NCBI GenBank assembly: GCA_902796435.1
Contig: CADBPG010000086.1
Location: 1-54,942, forward strand
Length of the DNA stretch: 54,942 nt
Origin: an uncultured Eubacteriales bacterium
Lineage (GTDB): Bacteria; Bacillota; Clostridia; Lachnospirales; Bianqueaceae
Direction of reading: 5' to 3'
Below the pieces are notes generated by a model. That model made no database searches and was not told the DNA's origin. It saw only the letters and a list, made by a program, of their open reading frames with translations. The first letter of the stretch is position 1, and each line of letters starts with the position of its first letter. The translations under genes and the position numbers were made by a program. Shown one piece after another: positions 16,558 through 26,454 of this stretch.

Positions 16558-19500
16558 TGTTTTTCCCGGCGCTTTCGATGGCAGGGACTGTGCAGAGCTC
16601 CTGGATGGCGGCACCGTAGACCGGGTCACCATTTCCAAGGAACATATGACGGTCTCTGTGCATATGTCCTTGAAGCAGCTGATGCCGCCCGCTCTTGAGG
16701 AGGATATTCGGGAAAGCCTGGATGCCTATCTCAGGCAGCGGATGCACATCGATATCCACATCCATTACCCGTCCGTAGACCTGGAAGACAATTTCGACGA
16801 ATACCGGAACCATGTCCTGGAGCATATCTCAGAGGAATCTCCGATCCTGGGCCGGTTCCTGGAAGAAAGCTCCTGGAAACGGGAAGAGGACGTGATCCGG
16901 ATCCGGATCTCGGAAACGGCGGAAGCACTGCTGAAGGAAAAGAAAGCGCAGACACTTCTGGAACAGCAGATCGAAGAAGAAACCGGACGCCATATGGCCG
17001 TGCGGTTTATTTCCTGTGCCCGGACGGAGGAAGAGAAGGCAGCTGCCGTGGAAAAGGCGGCGGACAAGGAATCCGCCATGATCCGCCGCGGCATGATGCA
17101 GGTGCAGAAGGAACAGGCGCCGGAGCTGGAAGAAGCAGAGGTCCAGCTGCCCTGGGAGGAACCGGAAGAGAGCGGCCTGGATCAGGTCATCTTCGGCAAG
17201 CAGATCCAGGGTGCGCCTAAGCCTTTGAACTTCTGTGATCATGAAGCCAAGGGCGTGGTCCTGAAGGGCATCGTCAAGTCCAAGGCCGAGCACGAGATCA
17301 AGGGTGGCAAGATCATCCTGACCTTGACGCTGACAGACTACGAGCATACGGTCACCACCAAGGCCTTCATCGCCCAGGATGTATATCAGAAGACGGTGGA
17401 TCCGCACCTGAAAAACGGACAGACGGTCCTGGTCAAGGGTACAGTCAAGGAGGATACCTTCCTGCATGACTGGGTCCTGATGGCCAACCATATCACGCTC
17501 TGTGCCGAACCCTTGGAGGTGGATCCTGCGATCAAGGAAGCGGCCGAGAAGATGATCATCGGCACGCCCTTTACCGACACGCTGCGGCCGATCAAGAATA
17601 TCGAAAACACCACAGGCACTGTGATCATCCATGGGGATGTCATCACGTCTGAAGAAAAAGAACTGCGTTCCGGCGCGATCATGCTGCGGGTCGATCTGAC
17701 CGATTATACGGGTTCGATCCCTGTCAAGATGATGCTGGACGCGGATACATTCAAAGCCAAGAAGGGCTGCTTCAAAAAGGGAAAGCAGCTGCGTGTGCAG
17801 GGCGAGATCCAGGAAGACGAATTCGCCCATGAAAGGATGCTCACAGCCACCGCCGCCATGCCGGTGACGGAGCAGATCCGGGTACTTCGGGAGGATCATG
17901 CGGAAAGAAAACGTGTGGAGCTCCATGCCCATACGCAGATCAGCGAAATGGACGCGGTGGATTCTCCGACGGCCCTGGTCAAGCAGGCCATCGCCTGGGG
18001 CCATCCTGCGGTGGCGATCACGGACCACGGTGTCGTCCAGGGCTTCCCGGACGCCATGACGGCGGCGGGCGACAAGATCAAGGTCCTGTACGGCGTGGAA
18101 GCCTATCTGGTCGATGACCTGATGGAAGCGGTCATCGATGAGAAGGGGCAGGACTTTACCGGCACCTTCACGGTCTTCGATATCGAAACCACCGGTATCC
18201 ATAAAGAAAGCGACCATATCATCGAGATCGGAGCGGTGCGTGTCACCAACGGTCAGATCGTGGACCGCTTCAGCCGCTTCATCGATCCGGGGATCCCGAT
18301 CCCTGCGGAGATCACGGAGCTGACCTCCATCACGGATGCGGACGTTCATGGGCAGGACCCGATCGAGGTCGTGCTCAAGGATTTCCTGGACTGGGCAGGG
18401 GACTCGGTCCTGGTGGCCCACAATGCCATGTTCGATACAGGCTTCGTCAAGATCTGGGCGGAGCGGACCGGACTGGGTCCCGTGCCCAACACCATCATGG
18501 ATACGCTGGTGCTGGCCCGTGGTATGTACACGTTGCGCCGCTATACGCTGGATTCCGTCGCCAAGCATCTGGAAGTCTCTCTGGAGCACCACCATCGGGC
18601 GGTCGACGATGCGGAAGCCACGGCAGAGATCTTCCTGCATATGATCGCGGAGCTTACAGAGCAGGGGCTGACCCGTCTGGACGGTATCAACACCTACATC
18701 CATGACCATACGGACATCAAGCGGCTCAGGTCCCATCATGCCGTGATCCTGGTGCAGAACCAGGCGGGCATGCGCAACCTGTACGAGTTGATCTCCCTGG
18801 CCCATCTGAATTATTTCTACCGGCAGCCCCGCATCCCCAAGAGTGAGTTCTTACGGCTCAGAGAGGGTCTTCTGATCGGTTCCGCCTGCGAAGCGGGCGA
18901 GCTGTTTAGGGCAGTGTTGGAAGAAGAGTCGCCGGAGGTCATCGAGCGGCTGGTCAACTTCTATGATTATCTGGAGATCCAGCCCATCGGCAACAACGCT
19001 TTCCTGGTTCGGGAAGGCAAGGTGGCGGATGAGGAAGGTCTGCGGGAGATCAACCGGAAGATCGTGGCCCTGGGCGAAAAGTATGGAAAGCCGGTCGCGG
19101 CCACCTGTGACGTGCATTTCCTGGAGCCCGAGGATGAAGTCTACCGAAGGATCCTGATGTTCGGCAAGGGCTTTGAGGACGCGGATCAGCAGGCACCGCT
19201 GTACTTCAGGACAACGGAAGAAATGCTGGAGGAATTCAGCTACCTGGGTCCGGAGAAGGCAGAAGAGGTGGTCATCGATGTACCGCAGAGGATCGCGGAG
19301 AGCATCGACTGGGTCAAACCCATCCCGGACGGCACCTATACGCCGGAGATCCCGAACGCCATCGAGGAGCTGCAGGAGATCTCCTATAAAAAAGCAAAAA
19401 GCATGTATGGCGACCCGCTGCCCCAGGTGGTGGAGGACCGGCTGGACCGGGAACTGACCTCCATCATCAAGAACGGTTTCGCCAGTCTGTATATCTTCGC

Positions 19501-21226
19501 GCAGCGGCTGGTCTGGAAGTCGAATGCGGATGGATATCTGGTCGGATCCCGAGGATCTGTCGGATCTTCCTTCGCGGCGACCATGGCCGGTATCACAGAG
19601 GTCAACCCGCTGCCGCCCCATTATTACTGCAAAAAGTGTCAGTACAACGAGTTCGATTCGCCGGAGATCCGGGCGGCCGCAGGGCTTTCCGGTTTCGACC
19701 TGCCGGACAAGGTCTGCCCCCGTTGTGGCGAGATGTTGACCAAGCAGGGCCAGGAGATCCCCTTCGAGACCTTCCTGGGCTTCGATGGCGATAAGGAACC
19801 GGATATCGACCTGAACTTCTCGGGTGAGTATCAGCCCCATGCCTGGGCCTATACAGAAGAACTGTTCGGCAAAGGACAGGTGTTTAGGGCGGGTACCATG
19901 GGTACATTGGCGGAGAAGACCGCCTATGGGTACGTCAAGAAATATATGACAGATCACCATATGCAGGTCAATTCGGCGGAGATCAACCGGCTGGTGGCCG
20001 GCTGTACCGGCGTCAAGCGGACCACTGGCCAGCACCCGGGCGGCCAGATGATCGTGCCCAAGGGCTACAGCATCTATCAGTTCAGCCCGGTGCAGCATCC
20101 GGCCAATGATATGACTACCGATATCGTCACCACCCACTTTGATTATCATCAGATCAAGGGCCGTCTTTTGAAGATGGATATCCTGGGTCATGATGATCCT
20201 ACCATGATCCGTATGCTGGAGGATCTGACAGGCCTGCCAGCCACCGAGATCCCTCTGGATAATAAAGAAGTCATGTCCTTGTTCCTCGGCACCGAGGCGC
20301 TGGGCGTCACGCCGGAGGATATCAATTCTCCTGTGGGCACCTTCGGTATCCCGGAATTCGGTACCCAGTTCGTCCGCCAGATGCTGGTGGACACCAAGCC
20401 GAAGGCCTTCTCGGACCTGGTCCGGATCTCCGGTCTGTCCCACGGTACCGACGTTTGGAATAACAACGCCAAGGACCTGATCGACCAGGGCATCGTGGGT
20501 ATTTCCGAGTGTATCTGTACCCGTGACGATATCATGACCTATCTGATCCACAAGAACATGGACAGTCTGGAGTCCTTCAAGATCATGGAGTCGGTCCGAA
20601 AAGGTAAGGGCCTGACACCGGACTGGGAGGCGGACATGCGGGCCCACGATGTGCCGGAGTGGTACATCGGCTCGTGTAAAAAGATCAAGTACATGTTCCC
20701 GAAGGCCCACGCGGCCGCCTATGTCACCATGAGTCTGCGCGTCGCCTATTACAAGGTCTTCTACAAAGAAGCCTACTACGCGGCCTATTATACGGTCCGT
20801 GCGGACGGCTTCGATTACGACCTGATGTGCAACGGTCTGGACCGGGCCCGTGAGGCGATCCGGGAGATCGACGCCAAGGACAAGAAGGATACGACGGCAA
20901 AAGATAAAGAGATCCGTACGATCCTGGAGCTGGTCGTGGAAATGTACTGCAGGGGTCTGGAGTTCGTGCCCATCGACCTGTACAAGTCCGACAGCAAGAA
21001 GTTCATCATCACAGAAGACAAGAAGCTTCTGCCGCCGTTTAATTCTATTTCCGGTATGGGCATCACCGCTGCGGAAAGCATCGTGGAAGCCCGCAAGGAT
21101 GGAGAATTCACGACGATCGAGGACTTCCTGGCCAGGACCAAGGTCAGCCGGACGTTGGTCGACGTCATGAAACAGAACGGATTCCTGGCAGATATGCCGG
21201 AAACGGACCAGATGAGCCTGTTCTGA
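16529..21226 (+). CDS. polC: DNA polymerase III alpha subunit PolC, with tandem OB folds
   Basis: 1565 residues, against about 1440 in Bacillus. Order seen: N-terminal domain (1-200); a first OB-like fold (about 241-324, GVVLKGIVKSKAE to WVLMANHITL); a second similar OB-like fold (about 362-444, GTVIIHGDVITSEEKEL to RMLTATAA); PHP domain starting ELHAHTQISEMDA at about 464; DEDD exonuclease (FDIETTGIH at about 551, LVAHNAMFD, HHHRAVDDAEATAE); then the polymerase with a Cys4 zinc element (CKKCQYNEF, CPRCGEM), DKEPDIDLNFSGEYQPHAWA, TTGQHPGGQMIVP and RVAYYKVFYKEAYYAAYYTV. It ends QMSLF, a clamp-binding motif. The length after the exonuclease motif is normal, so the extra residues lie before PHP. 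AAGGAGGT fixes the start. Confidence 0.97.
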   Translation: MEGVQRTLFDVFPGAFDGRDCAELLDGGTVDRVTISKEHMTVSVHMSLKQLMPPALEEDIRESLDAYLRQRMHIDIHIHYPSVDLEDNFDEYRNHVLEHISEESPILGRFLEESSWKREEDVIRIRISETAEALLKEKKAQTLLEQQIEEETGRHMAVRFISCARTEEEKAAAVEKAADKESAMIRRGMMQVQKEQAPELEEAEVQLPWEEPEESGLDQVIFGKQIQGAPKPLNFCDHEAKGVVLKGIVKSKAEHEIKGGKIILTLTLTDYEHTVTTKAFIAQDVYQKTVDPHLKNGQTVLVKGTVKEDTFLHDWVLMANHITLCAEPLEVDPAIKEAAEKMIIGTPFTDTLRPIKNIENTTGTVIIHGDVITSEEKELRSGAIMLRVDLTDYTGSIPVKMMLDADTFKAKKGCFKKGKQLRVQGEIQEDEFAHERMLTATAAMPVTEQIRVLREDHAERKRVELHAHTQISEMDAVDSPTALVKQAIAWGHPAVAITDHGVVQGFPDAMTAAGDKIKVLYGVEAYLVDDLMEAVIDEKGQDFTGTFTVFDIETTGIHKESDHIIEIGAVRVTNGQIVDRFSRFIDPGIPIPAEITELTSITDADVHGQDPIEVVLKDFLDWAGDSVLVAHNAMFDTGFVKIWAERTGLGPVPNTIMDTLVLARGMYTLRRYTLDSVAKHLEVSLEHHHRAVDDAEATAEIFLHMIAELTEQGLTRLDGINTYIHDHTDIKRLRSHHAVILVQNQAGMRNLYELISLAHLNYFYRQPRIPKSEFLRLREGLLIGSACEAGELFRAVLEEESPEVIERLVNFYDYLEIQPIGNNAFLVREGKVADEEGLREINRKIVALGEKYGKPVAATCDVHFLEPEDEVYRRILMFGKGFEDADQQAPLYFRTTEEMLEEFSYLGPEKAEEVVIDVPQRIAESIDWVKPIPDGTYTPEIPNAIEELQEISYKKAKSMYGDPLPQVVEDRLDRELTSIIKNGFASLYIFAQRLVWKSNADGYLVGSRGSVGSSFAATMAGITEVNPLPPHYYCKKCQYNEFDSPEIRAAAGLSGFDLPDKVCPRCGEMLTKQGQEIPFETFLGFDGDKEPDIDLNFSGEYQPHAWAYTEELFGKGQVFRAGTMGTLAEKTAYGYVKKYMTDHHMQVNSAEINRLVAGCTGVKRTTGQHPGGQMIVPKGYSIYQFSPVQHPANDMTTDIVTTHFDYHQIKGRLLKMDILGHDDPTMIRMLEDLTGLPATEIPLDNKEVMSLFLGTEALGVTPEDINSPVGTFGIPEFGTQFVRQMLVDTKPKAFSDLVRISGLSHGTDVWNNNAKDLIDQGIVGISECICTRDDIMTYLIHKNMDSLESFKIMESVRKGKGLTPDWEADMRAHDVPEWYIGSCKKIKYMFPKAHAAAYVTMSLRVAYYKVFYKEAYYAAYYTVRADGFDYDLMCNGLDRAREAIREIDAKDKKDTTAKDKEIRTILELVVEMYCRGLEFVPIDLYKSDSKKFIITEDKKLLPPFNSISGMGITAAESIVEARKDGEFTTIEDFLARTKVSRTLVDVMKQNGFLADMPETDQMSLF

Positions 21227-21333
21227 TGGCTGTGGATATATGTTAATTCAAAGTATATTCACAAAATGTTCATAATTTTAGACTATAGTATTCCAGTGCG
21301 TAATGCTGACAAAGCGTTAAGGAGGAGAACACC

Positions 21334-22275
21334 TTGATAGAAGTAAAAAACCTCACCAAACGATATGGTGACCATCTGGCTGTGGACAACAGCTCATTTA
21401 CGGTCCAGGACGGTGAGATCGTTGGATTCTTAGGCCCGAACGGCGCCGGTAAAACGACGACCATGAATATGCTGACCGGATATCTGTCTTCTACGGAAGG
21501 CGAGATCTTGATCGACGGGATCGATATCCTGGAGGATCCGGTACATGCGAAGATGAAGATCGGCTATCTTCCGGAAGTTCCGCCGCTGTATCCTGAAATG
21601 ACGGTGCAGGAATACCTGCAGTTTGCTCTGGCGCTGAAAAAGGTCCCGGCAAAGAACCGTAAGGAGCAGGTGGAAAAACTGCTCAAGCAGACTCGGATCA
21701 AGGACATGCAGAACCGGCTGATCACCAACCTGTCCAAAGGTTACAAGCAGCGTGTCGGTCTGGCGGCCGCATTGGCGGGCGATCCGGACGTTCTGATCCT
21801 CGATGAACCCACCGCGGGTCTGGATCCGAAGCAGATCACCGAATTCCGTGATCTGATCCGTTCGCTGAGCACGAACCATACCATCATCATCAGTTCCCAT
21901 ATCATGCAGGAGATCCAGGCGGTCTGCGATAAGGTCATCATCATCAACCATGGCCGTATCATCGCCATCGATACGCCGGAAGCCCTGTCCCAGCGGATCA
22001 TGCGCAACAACAAGCTGGAACTGCGGATCAAAGGCCCGCGTGCCGAGATCGTCAACGGTCTGAAAGAGATCGAAGGCATCACCAGCGTGGATATCACCCG
22101 CATCCGCGAGGAAGGCTCCATCGATATCCAGGTGGAGACCGAGGACGAGGTGGACGTGCGAGAGCAGGTCTTCGAAATGTGCAGCGAAAAACACTTCCCG
22201 ATCCTGCTGATGAGCATATCGGAAATGACGCTGGAAGACATCTTCCTGCAGATCACAGGGGAAAGAGAGGCGTAA
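21334..22275 (+). CDS. ABC transporter ATP-binding protein (GldA-like)
   Basis: 313 residues, TTG start at 21334 behind AAGGAGGAG (21319-21327). All ATPase motifs are present: Walker A GPNGAGKTTTMNML, signature LSKGYKQRVGLAAALA, Walker B VLILDEPTAGLDP, H-loop IIISSHIMQEI, and a C-terminal extension of about 90 residues with EMTLEDIFLQITGE as in GldA/NatA-type exporters. Pairs with the permease 6 bp downstream and a GldG-like protein: together an ABC-2 exporter of unknown substrate. The 107-bp gap after polC is AT-rich; I see TATAGT at 21284-21289 but no good -35. Confidence 0.93.
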   Translation: MIEVKNLTKRYGDHLAVDNSSFTVQDGEIVGFLGPNGAGKTTTMNMLTGYLSSTEGEILIDGIDILEDPVHAKMKIGYLPEVPPLYPEMTVQEYLQFALALKKVPAKNRKEQVEKLLKQTRIKDMQNRLITNLSKGYKQRVGLAAALAGDPDVLILDEPTAGLDPKQITEFRDLIRSLSTNHTIIISSHIMQEIQAVCDKVIIINHGRIIAIDTPEALSQRIMRNNKLELRIKGPRAEIVNGLKEIEGITSVDITRIREEGSIDIQVETEDEVDVREQVFEMCSEKHFPILLMSISEMTLEDIFLQITGEREA

Positions 22276-22281
22276 TCGGAC

Positions 22282-23148
22282 ATGAAAGCAGTGTATCTCA
22301 AGGAGCTGCGCTCCTACTTTACCAGCACGCTTGGCTATATCTATATCGCCATGATGCTTGTGATCTTCGGTTTTTACTTCTTCTTATATAACCTGTATGC
22401 CGGCTATGTCGACTATTCCTACGTGTTGTCTAACGTGACCACGCTGATCCTTTTCGCCATGCCGGTCCTGACCATGCGCCTGTTCGCGGACGAGCTGAAG
22501 AGCAAGACAGATCAGATGCTTTTCACCGCTCCGGTCAGCACAGCGCAGATCGTACTGGGCAAATTCTTTGCGGCGCTGACGGTCTTCACCATCACCGTCG
22601 TTCTGACGATCCCGCAGCCTCTGACCATCGTAGGTCTGGGCGGCAAACTGCCGGTCCCGCGTGTGGTCGGCGCCTACATCGCCATGTATCTGATGGGCAT
22701 CGCCTTTATTTCCATCGGTATGTTCATCTCCGCATGCACCAATAACCCGGTGGTCGCGCTGATCGTTTCCATCGCGGTCTTCCTGCTGACCTTTATTTCC
22801 GCAGGCCTTGGCGACCTGCTGCCGTCCACCATCACTTTCACGGTCGGTCTGTGCATCGTCTTGCTGGCGGTTCTGGTCTGGTTCCTGTACCGGCAGATCA
22901 AGGATGTATATCTGTCCGCTACGGTCGGCGTGCTTGGCTTAGGCGGTCTGATCGCCCTGTATTTCCTGAAGCCGTCTGTCTATAACGGTCTGGTGTCGAA
23001 GGCTCTCAACTGGATCAGCATCACGGCCCGGTATTCCGACTTCTATTCCGGAATCTTCACGTTTGCCCACATTCTGTTTTATGTCTCTCTGGCTATCCTG
23101 TTCGTTTTCCTGACGGTACAGCGCATTGAGAAAAGACGTTGGAGCTAA
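22282..23148 (+). CDS. ABC-2 type permease (GldF-like)
   Basis: 288 residues with about six membrane segments (around 15-37, 52-70, 98-122, 134-156, 163-208, 262-282) and the ABC-2 permease pattern ADELKSKTDQMLFTAPVS in the first cytoplasmic loop. It forms the channel for the ATPase encoded just upstream and is followed 12 bp later by the GldG-like partner. Substrate unknown. In Bacteroidetes GldAFG is linked to gliding, but in clostridia this cluster is widespread and not tied to motility. Confidence 0.9.
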   Translation: MKAVYLKELRSYFTSTLGYIYIAMMLVIFGFYFFLYNLYAGYVDYSYVLSNVTTLILFAMPVLTMRLFADELKSKTDQMLFTAPVSTAQIVLGKFFAALTVFTITVVLTIPQPLTIVGLGGKLPVPRVVGAYIAMYLMGIAFISIGMFISACTNNPVVALIVSIAVFLLTFISAGLGDLLPSTITFTVGLCIVLLAVLVWFLYRQIKDVYLSATVGVLGLGGLIALYFLKPSVYNGLVSKALNWISITARYSDFYSGIFTFAHILFYVSLAILFVFLTVQRIEKRRWS

Positions 23149-23160
23149 GGAGGAACAGTC

Positions 23161-24642
23161 ATGGCTAAACTGGATTTTAAAAATGCGGCAAGACGCAATA
23201 AGAATCTAAAATATGGTGGTTATGCCACGATCGTGACCGTGATCTGTGTCGTGATCCTGGTGGTAGTCAACCTGCTGTTTGAAAAGCTGAATCTGACCAT
23301 CGACCTGACCCAGGAAGAATTGTACACGGTTTCTGAGGAAACCATGGAGATCCTGAACGAACTGGATGAAGAGGTCGACATCTACGGCTTCTATGTTTCC
23401 GGTGAGGAATCCGGCACCTACAATTCCATGGTCGTCAATTTCCTGGAACGTTATGAAGCACTGAACAAGAACCTGCATTTCGAACTGAAGGATCCGGTCA
23501 GTGATCCGGCATTCGCCAATCAGTTCCTGAAGGGTCCGAACGAGACCATCACCAGTGGTAACGTGGTCGTAACAGCCAAGAACACCGGCCGGTACAAGAT
23601 CCTGGCGCTGGCGGACATGCTGCAGTTCTCTTATGACCAGTCTTCCAGCAACGGTTACCGTGTATCCGGCTGGAACGCGGAAGCGGCCATCACCGGCGCT
23701 GTTCAGTACGTCACGAGCGACAAGACGCCCGCCCTGTATCAGCTGGTAGGCCATGGTGAGACCATGCTGGATGACCGTGTGACCGGTTATCTGAACACTT
23801 CCAACTTCGATGTTTTATCTCTGAACCTGGTATCCGGTGATGAGATCACGCCTGAGAATTACAACACGATCCTCATCAACAATCCGAAGGCGGATATCAC
23901 GGATATGGAATATGACACGATCCTTGATTATATGGAACATGGCGGACGTCTGATCTTCATGTTCGAGTATAATCTGCCGGAACTGAAGAACTTCGATCGT
24001 CTGCTGTCCCGTTTCGGTATGACAGTCGACCGCAGCGGTTTCATCGTGGAAACGGATCAGACCCATTATTATTCCTATCCGCAGCTGATCATCCCGAACA
24101 TGCAGACCGAGAACGATATGACCGAGATCATCCAGAATCTCGAGAGCAATACCCAGCTTTTGTTCCTGGCACCTGCCTCCATCAAGGAAAGCGAGGACCG
24201 CAACCGTCTGACCAAGCTGACCAACCTGCTGTTCACTTCAGAGGGTGCTCTGATCAAGGCAGAAGGCAATACCATGCTGGCCTATGAAGACGGTGACCAG
24301 AAGGGTCCCTTCAACCTGATCACCATGGCGGTGGAGCAGGAGCAGGTCGGTACCAACGTGGCGACCGCGGAACTGTGTGTGATCGGTTCCTCTTCTTTCA
24401 TCGATTATGAAGCAGCTTCCGGTCTTGTGACCAACGGTAACTACCAGCTTTTCCTGAACATCTGCAGCTACATGCAGGACGAAGTATCCACGCTGTATAT
24501 CCCGCCGAAGGAATTCTCCAGTGAGAACCTGATCAACTCCATGCGTGTCGCGATCACCGGTGGTGTTATCTTCGTCATCGTGATCCCGCTGGCGATCATC
24601 GGTATCGGCGTGTTCATCTGGATGCGGAGGAAGAAGTTATGA
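23161..24642 (+). CDS. GldG-family ABC transporter accessory protein
   Basis: 493 residues: a short basic N-terminus, one membrane segment (about 20-42), a large extracytoplasmic region, and a second membrane segment at the C-terminus (about 466-488) with a basic tail (MRRKKL). The outer part starts with the ELYTVSEETMEILNELDEEV region and contains ALYQLVGHGE and TILINNPKADIT, typical of the GldG/ABC_transp_aux family. AAGGAGG precedes the ATG. The 3' end overlaps the next gene by 4 bp. Likely part of the same membrane complex; biochemical role unknown. Confidence 0.87.
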   Translation: MAKLDFKNAARRNKNLKYGGYATIVTVICVVILVVVNLLFEKLNLTIDLTQEELYTVSEETMEILNELDEEVDIYGFYVSGEESGTYNSMVVNFLERYEALNKNLHFELKDPVSDPAFANQFLKGPNETITSGNVVVTAKNTGRYKILALADMLQFSYDQSSSNGYRVSGWNAEAAITGAVQYVTSDKTPALYQLVGHGETMLDDRVTGYLNTSNFDVLSLNLVSGDEITPENYNTILINNPKADITDMEYDTILDYMEHGGRLIFMFEYNLPELKNFDRLLSRFGMTVDRSGFIVETDQTHYYSYPQLIIPNMQTENDMTEIIQNLESNTQLLFLAPASIKESEDRNRLTKLTNLLFTSEGALIKAEGNTMLAYEDGDQKGPFNLITMAVEQEQVGTNVATAELCVIGSSSFIDYEAASGLVTNGNYQLFLNICSYMQDEVSTLYIPPKEFSSENLINSMRVAITGGVIFVIVIPLAIIGIGVFIWMRRKKL

Positions 24643-26264
24643 AGCGCAGCAAGAAACTGATCCTGCTTTGCGTTGCCCTGGTTCTGGTGATCGTCTCCTA
24701 TTCGGTCATCTCCTACATCCAGAAAAACAAGCCCGTAGAGGAGAACAAGGATGGACAGGAAGTCGAATCCGACTCTTCCTACGAGGGCTATGGACACGTG
24801 CTGGACTTCACGGTGGATGACGTGCAGTCGATCCACATCAAGAATGCGCTGGACGACTTTACGATCAATTACACTGAAGAAAAAGAAAATGATCCAGACT
24901 TCCATTGGACGATCGAGGGCCATGAGGAATGGACCCTCGACCACACCAGTGTGAACAATACGCTGGAACTTTGCACCTCCCTGTTCGCCAACCGTATGGC
25001 GGATGAGGATGCGGTGGCCAACGAGCGGAACCTGGAGGACTTCGGTCTGAAAGACCCCGTTTCCACCATCAGCGCCACCTTCAAGGATGGCACCAGTGAA
25101 AAGATCTACGTCGGCAACCGGACGGCGGATGGTAATTACTACTACGGTATGGTAGAGGGCGACAACGCCATCTACACCCTGGGCCGCAATGCCGGAAAAA
25201 CCGGGGAATTCACCACCCGGAACCTGCGGTTCATCAACTCGCTGGATATCAACAAGGAAAACAGTGAGCTGTACTATCTGCTGATCGAAAACGCGGAGGG
25301 CCGTAATACCGAGATCACCTACGCCGGCATCGACGACAAGGGTGATACGCTTGAGTATTACAATGCCGGTACCATGAAGCTTTCCTACGGTGGGGACTTT
25401 GCCTATGATAAGCAGTTCTTCGTCACCGGTAACCTGGCCGATATGTTCCAGGCTATGCCGGATACGATCCTGCCGGAGGAGCAGATCGAGGACCACGCGA
25501 CGGATCTGGATCAGTATGGACTGGGTGAAAAACCTGTCCATCACATCGTCCTGACCTACCGGACCCAGTTTACGGATACGGAGCTTTCCTCTATTTCCGA
25601 AGGTATCGAAGCCGGATATGACACCACCTTGTCCATGGATGATTTTGTCAAGGATGAGGAGACCGGTAACAACTATCTGTACACCACCAACGAGTATGTA
25701 TTCGGTAATGAGTATACCAATGAAGAAGGCACGGAGATGGTCTATTTCCGCTTCTCCAAGTCCAACGATGTTCTGGGCGTGCCCAAGAGCGAAGTGGACA
25801 AATTCGTCTTTGATCCCTACATGTATGTGCAGCGTGTTCTGTACATGAACAGCATCGACAATGTAGCTTCCATGAAGGTCACCATCAAAGACCAGACCTA
25901 TGATCTGGAATTCAAACGTGGCGAGAAGCAGGTCGATGAAGAGGGCAATGAGACCCAGGACCAGGTCTTCAAGATCAACGGACAGCTGATCGAAGAAAAG
26001 TCCTTCCGCACCTTGTATACCGATCTGATCGGCATCATGTCGGATTACGAGATCTATCAGGAAACTCCAGATATCGATGAGAGCGATATGCTCAAGATCG
26101 AGTATGAGTTCCTGGATGGCAGCACGCATGAGATCACCTATTATCGTGCCAGTGAGTTCTATTATGTGACTCAGGTCCGCGATGATACCTGGTTTGCCTG
26201 CGCCTACACCCAGTTCCAGGATATCCTGGATCAGCTGGATGTCTGCCTGAACGGGGAAGGCTGA
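24639..26264 (+). CDS. DUF4340-type membrane-anchored extracytoplasmic protein
   Basis: 541 residues, one N-terminal membrane segment (about 5-26), the rest outside. Repeated patterns of the DUF4340 kind are visible: VDDVQSIHIKN, WTLDHTSVNNTLELCTSLFA, LEDFGLKDPVSTISATFKDG and KIYVGNRTADGNYYYGMVEG, then a second round in the C-terminal half (LEFKRGEKQVDEEGNE, SDYEIYQETPDIDESD). It overlaps the GldG-like gene (ATG at 24639 inside its last codons), so the four genes form one operon closed by the terminator at 26283. Probably a fourth, substrate-facing component of the exporter; no catalytic motif seen. Confidence 0.82.
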   Translation: MKRSKKLILLCVALVLVIVSYSVISYIQKNKPVEENKDGQEVESDSSYEGYGHVLDFTVDDVQSIHIKNALDDFTINYTEEKENDPDFHWTIEGHEEWTLDHTSVNNTLELCTSLFANRMADEDAVANERNLEDFGLKDPVSTISATFKDGTSEKIYVGNRTADGNYYYGMVEGDNAIYTLGRNAGKTGEFTTRNLRFINSLDINKENSELYYLLIENAEGRNTEITYAGIDDKGDTLEYYNAGTMKLSYGGDFAYDKQFFVTGNLADMFQAMPDTILPEEQIEDHATDLDQYGLGEKPVHHIVLTYRTQFTDTELSSISEGIEAGYDTTLSMDDFVKDEETGNNYLYTTNEYVFGNEYTNEEGTEMVYFRFSKSNDVLGVPKSEVDKFVFDPYMYVQRVLYMNSIDNVASMKVTIKDQTYDLEFKRGEKQVDEEGNETQDQVFKINGQLIEEKSFRTLYTDLIGIMSDYEIYQETPDIDESDMLKIEYEFLDGSTHEITYYRASEFYYVTQVRDDTWFACAYTQFQDILDQLDVCLNGEG

Positions 26265-26282
26265 AGCACTACTGTACGTATG

Positions 26283-26336
26283 AAGCGCTTTCCGCGCGGC
26301 TTCCTTTATGGAGCCTGCAGAAAGCGCTTTTCTTTG
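26283..26336 (+). terminator. Intrinsic terminator of the ABC operon
   Basis: AAGCGCTTTC (26283-26292) pairs perfectly with GAAAGCGCTT (26320-26329), with an inner GGCTTCC/GGAGCC helix, followed by TTTTCTTT. Confidence 0.9.
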
Positions 26337-26347
26337 TGCAAAAGCGG

Positions 26348-26376
26348 TTGACTGCATTCGGTAAGTATGTTATATT
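26348..26376 (+). promoter_or_regulatory. Promoter of the ACT-regulator/hom/lysC operon
   Basis: TTGACT (26348-26353), 17 bp, TATATT (26371-26376). Predicted start near 26383. Confidence 0.85.
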
Positions 26377-26384
26377 ATATGACG

Positions 26385-26433
26385 CATGTACACATGTCGG
26401 CTCTGAGCAAACAGTCAGAAACTGAACATGTGT
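26385..26433 (+). promoter_or_regulatory. Inverted repeats at the transcription start (candidate operator)
   Basis: CATGT-AC-ACATG at 26385-26396, immediately downstream of the predicted start, and ACATGTGT at 26426-26433, which can pair with ACACATGT (26390-26397) in the transcript. It could be an operator for the HTH-bearing product of the next gene or a leader hairpin. Confidence 0.35.
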
Positions 26434-26454
26434 AAAATTTTGAAGGAGAATCAC

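Noticed and set aside
16829-20710. Very long minus-strand open frames (658 and 619 codons) inside polC
   Set aside because: Shadows of polC codon bias (frequent ATC/GTC/GAT read in reverse); composition is His/Asp/Leu-rich without domains.
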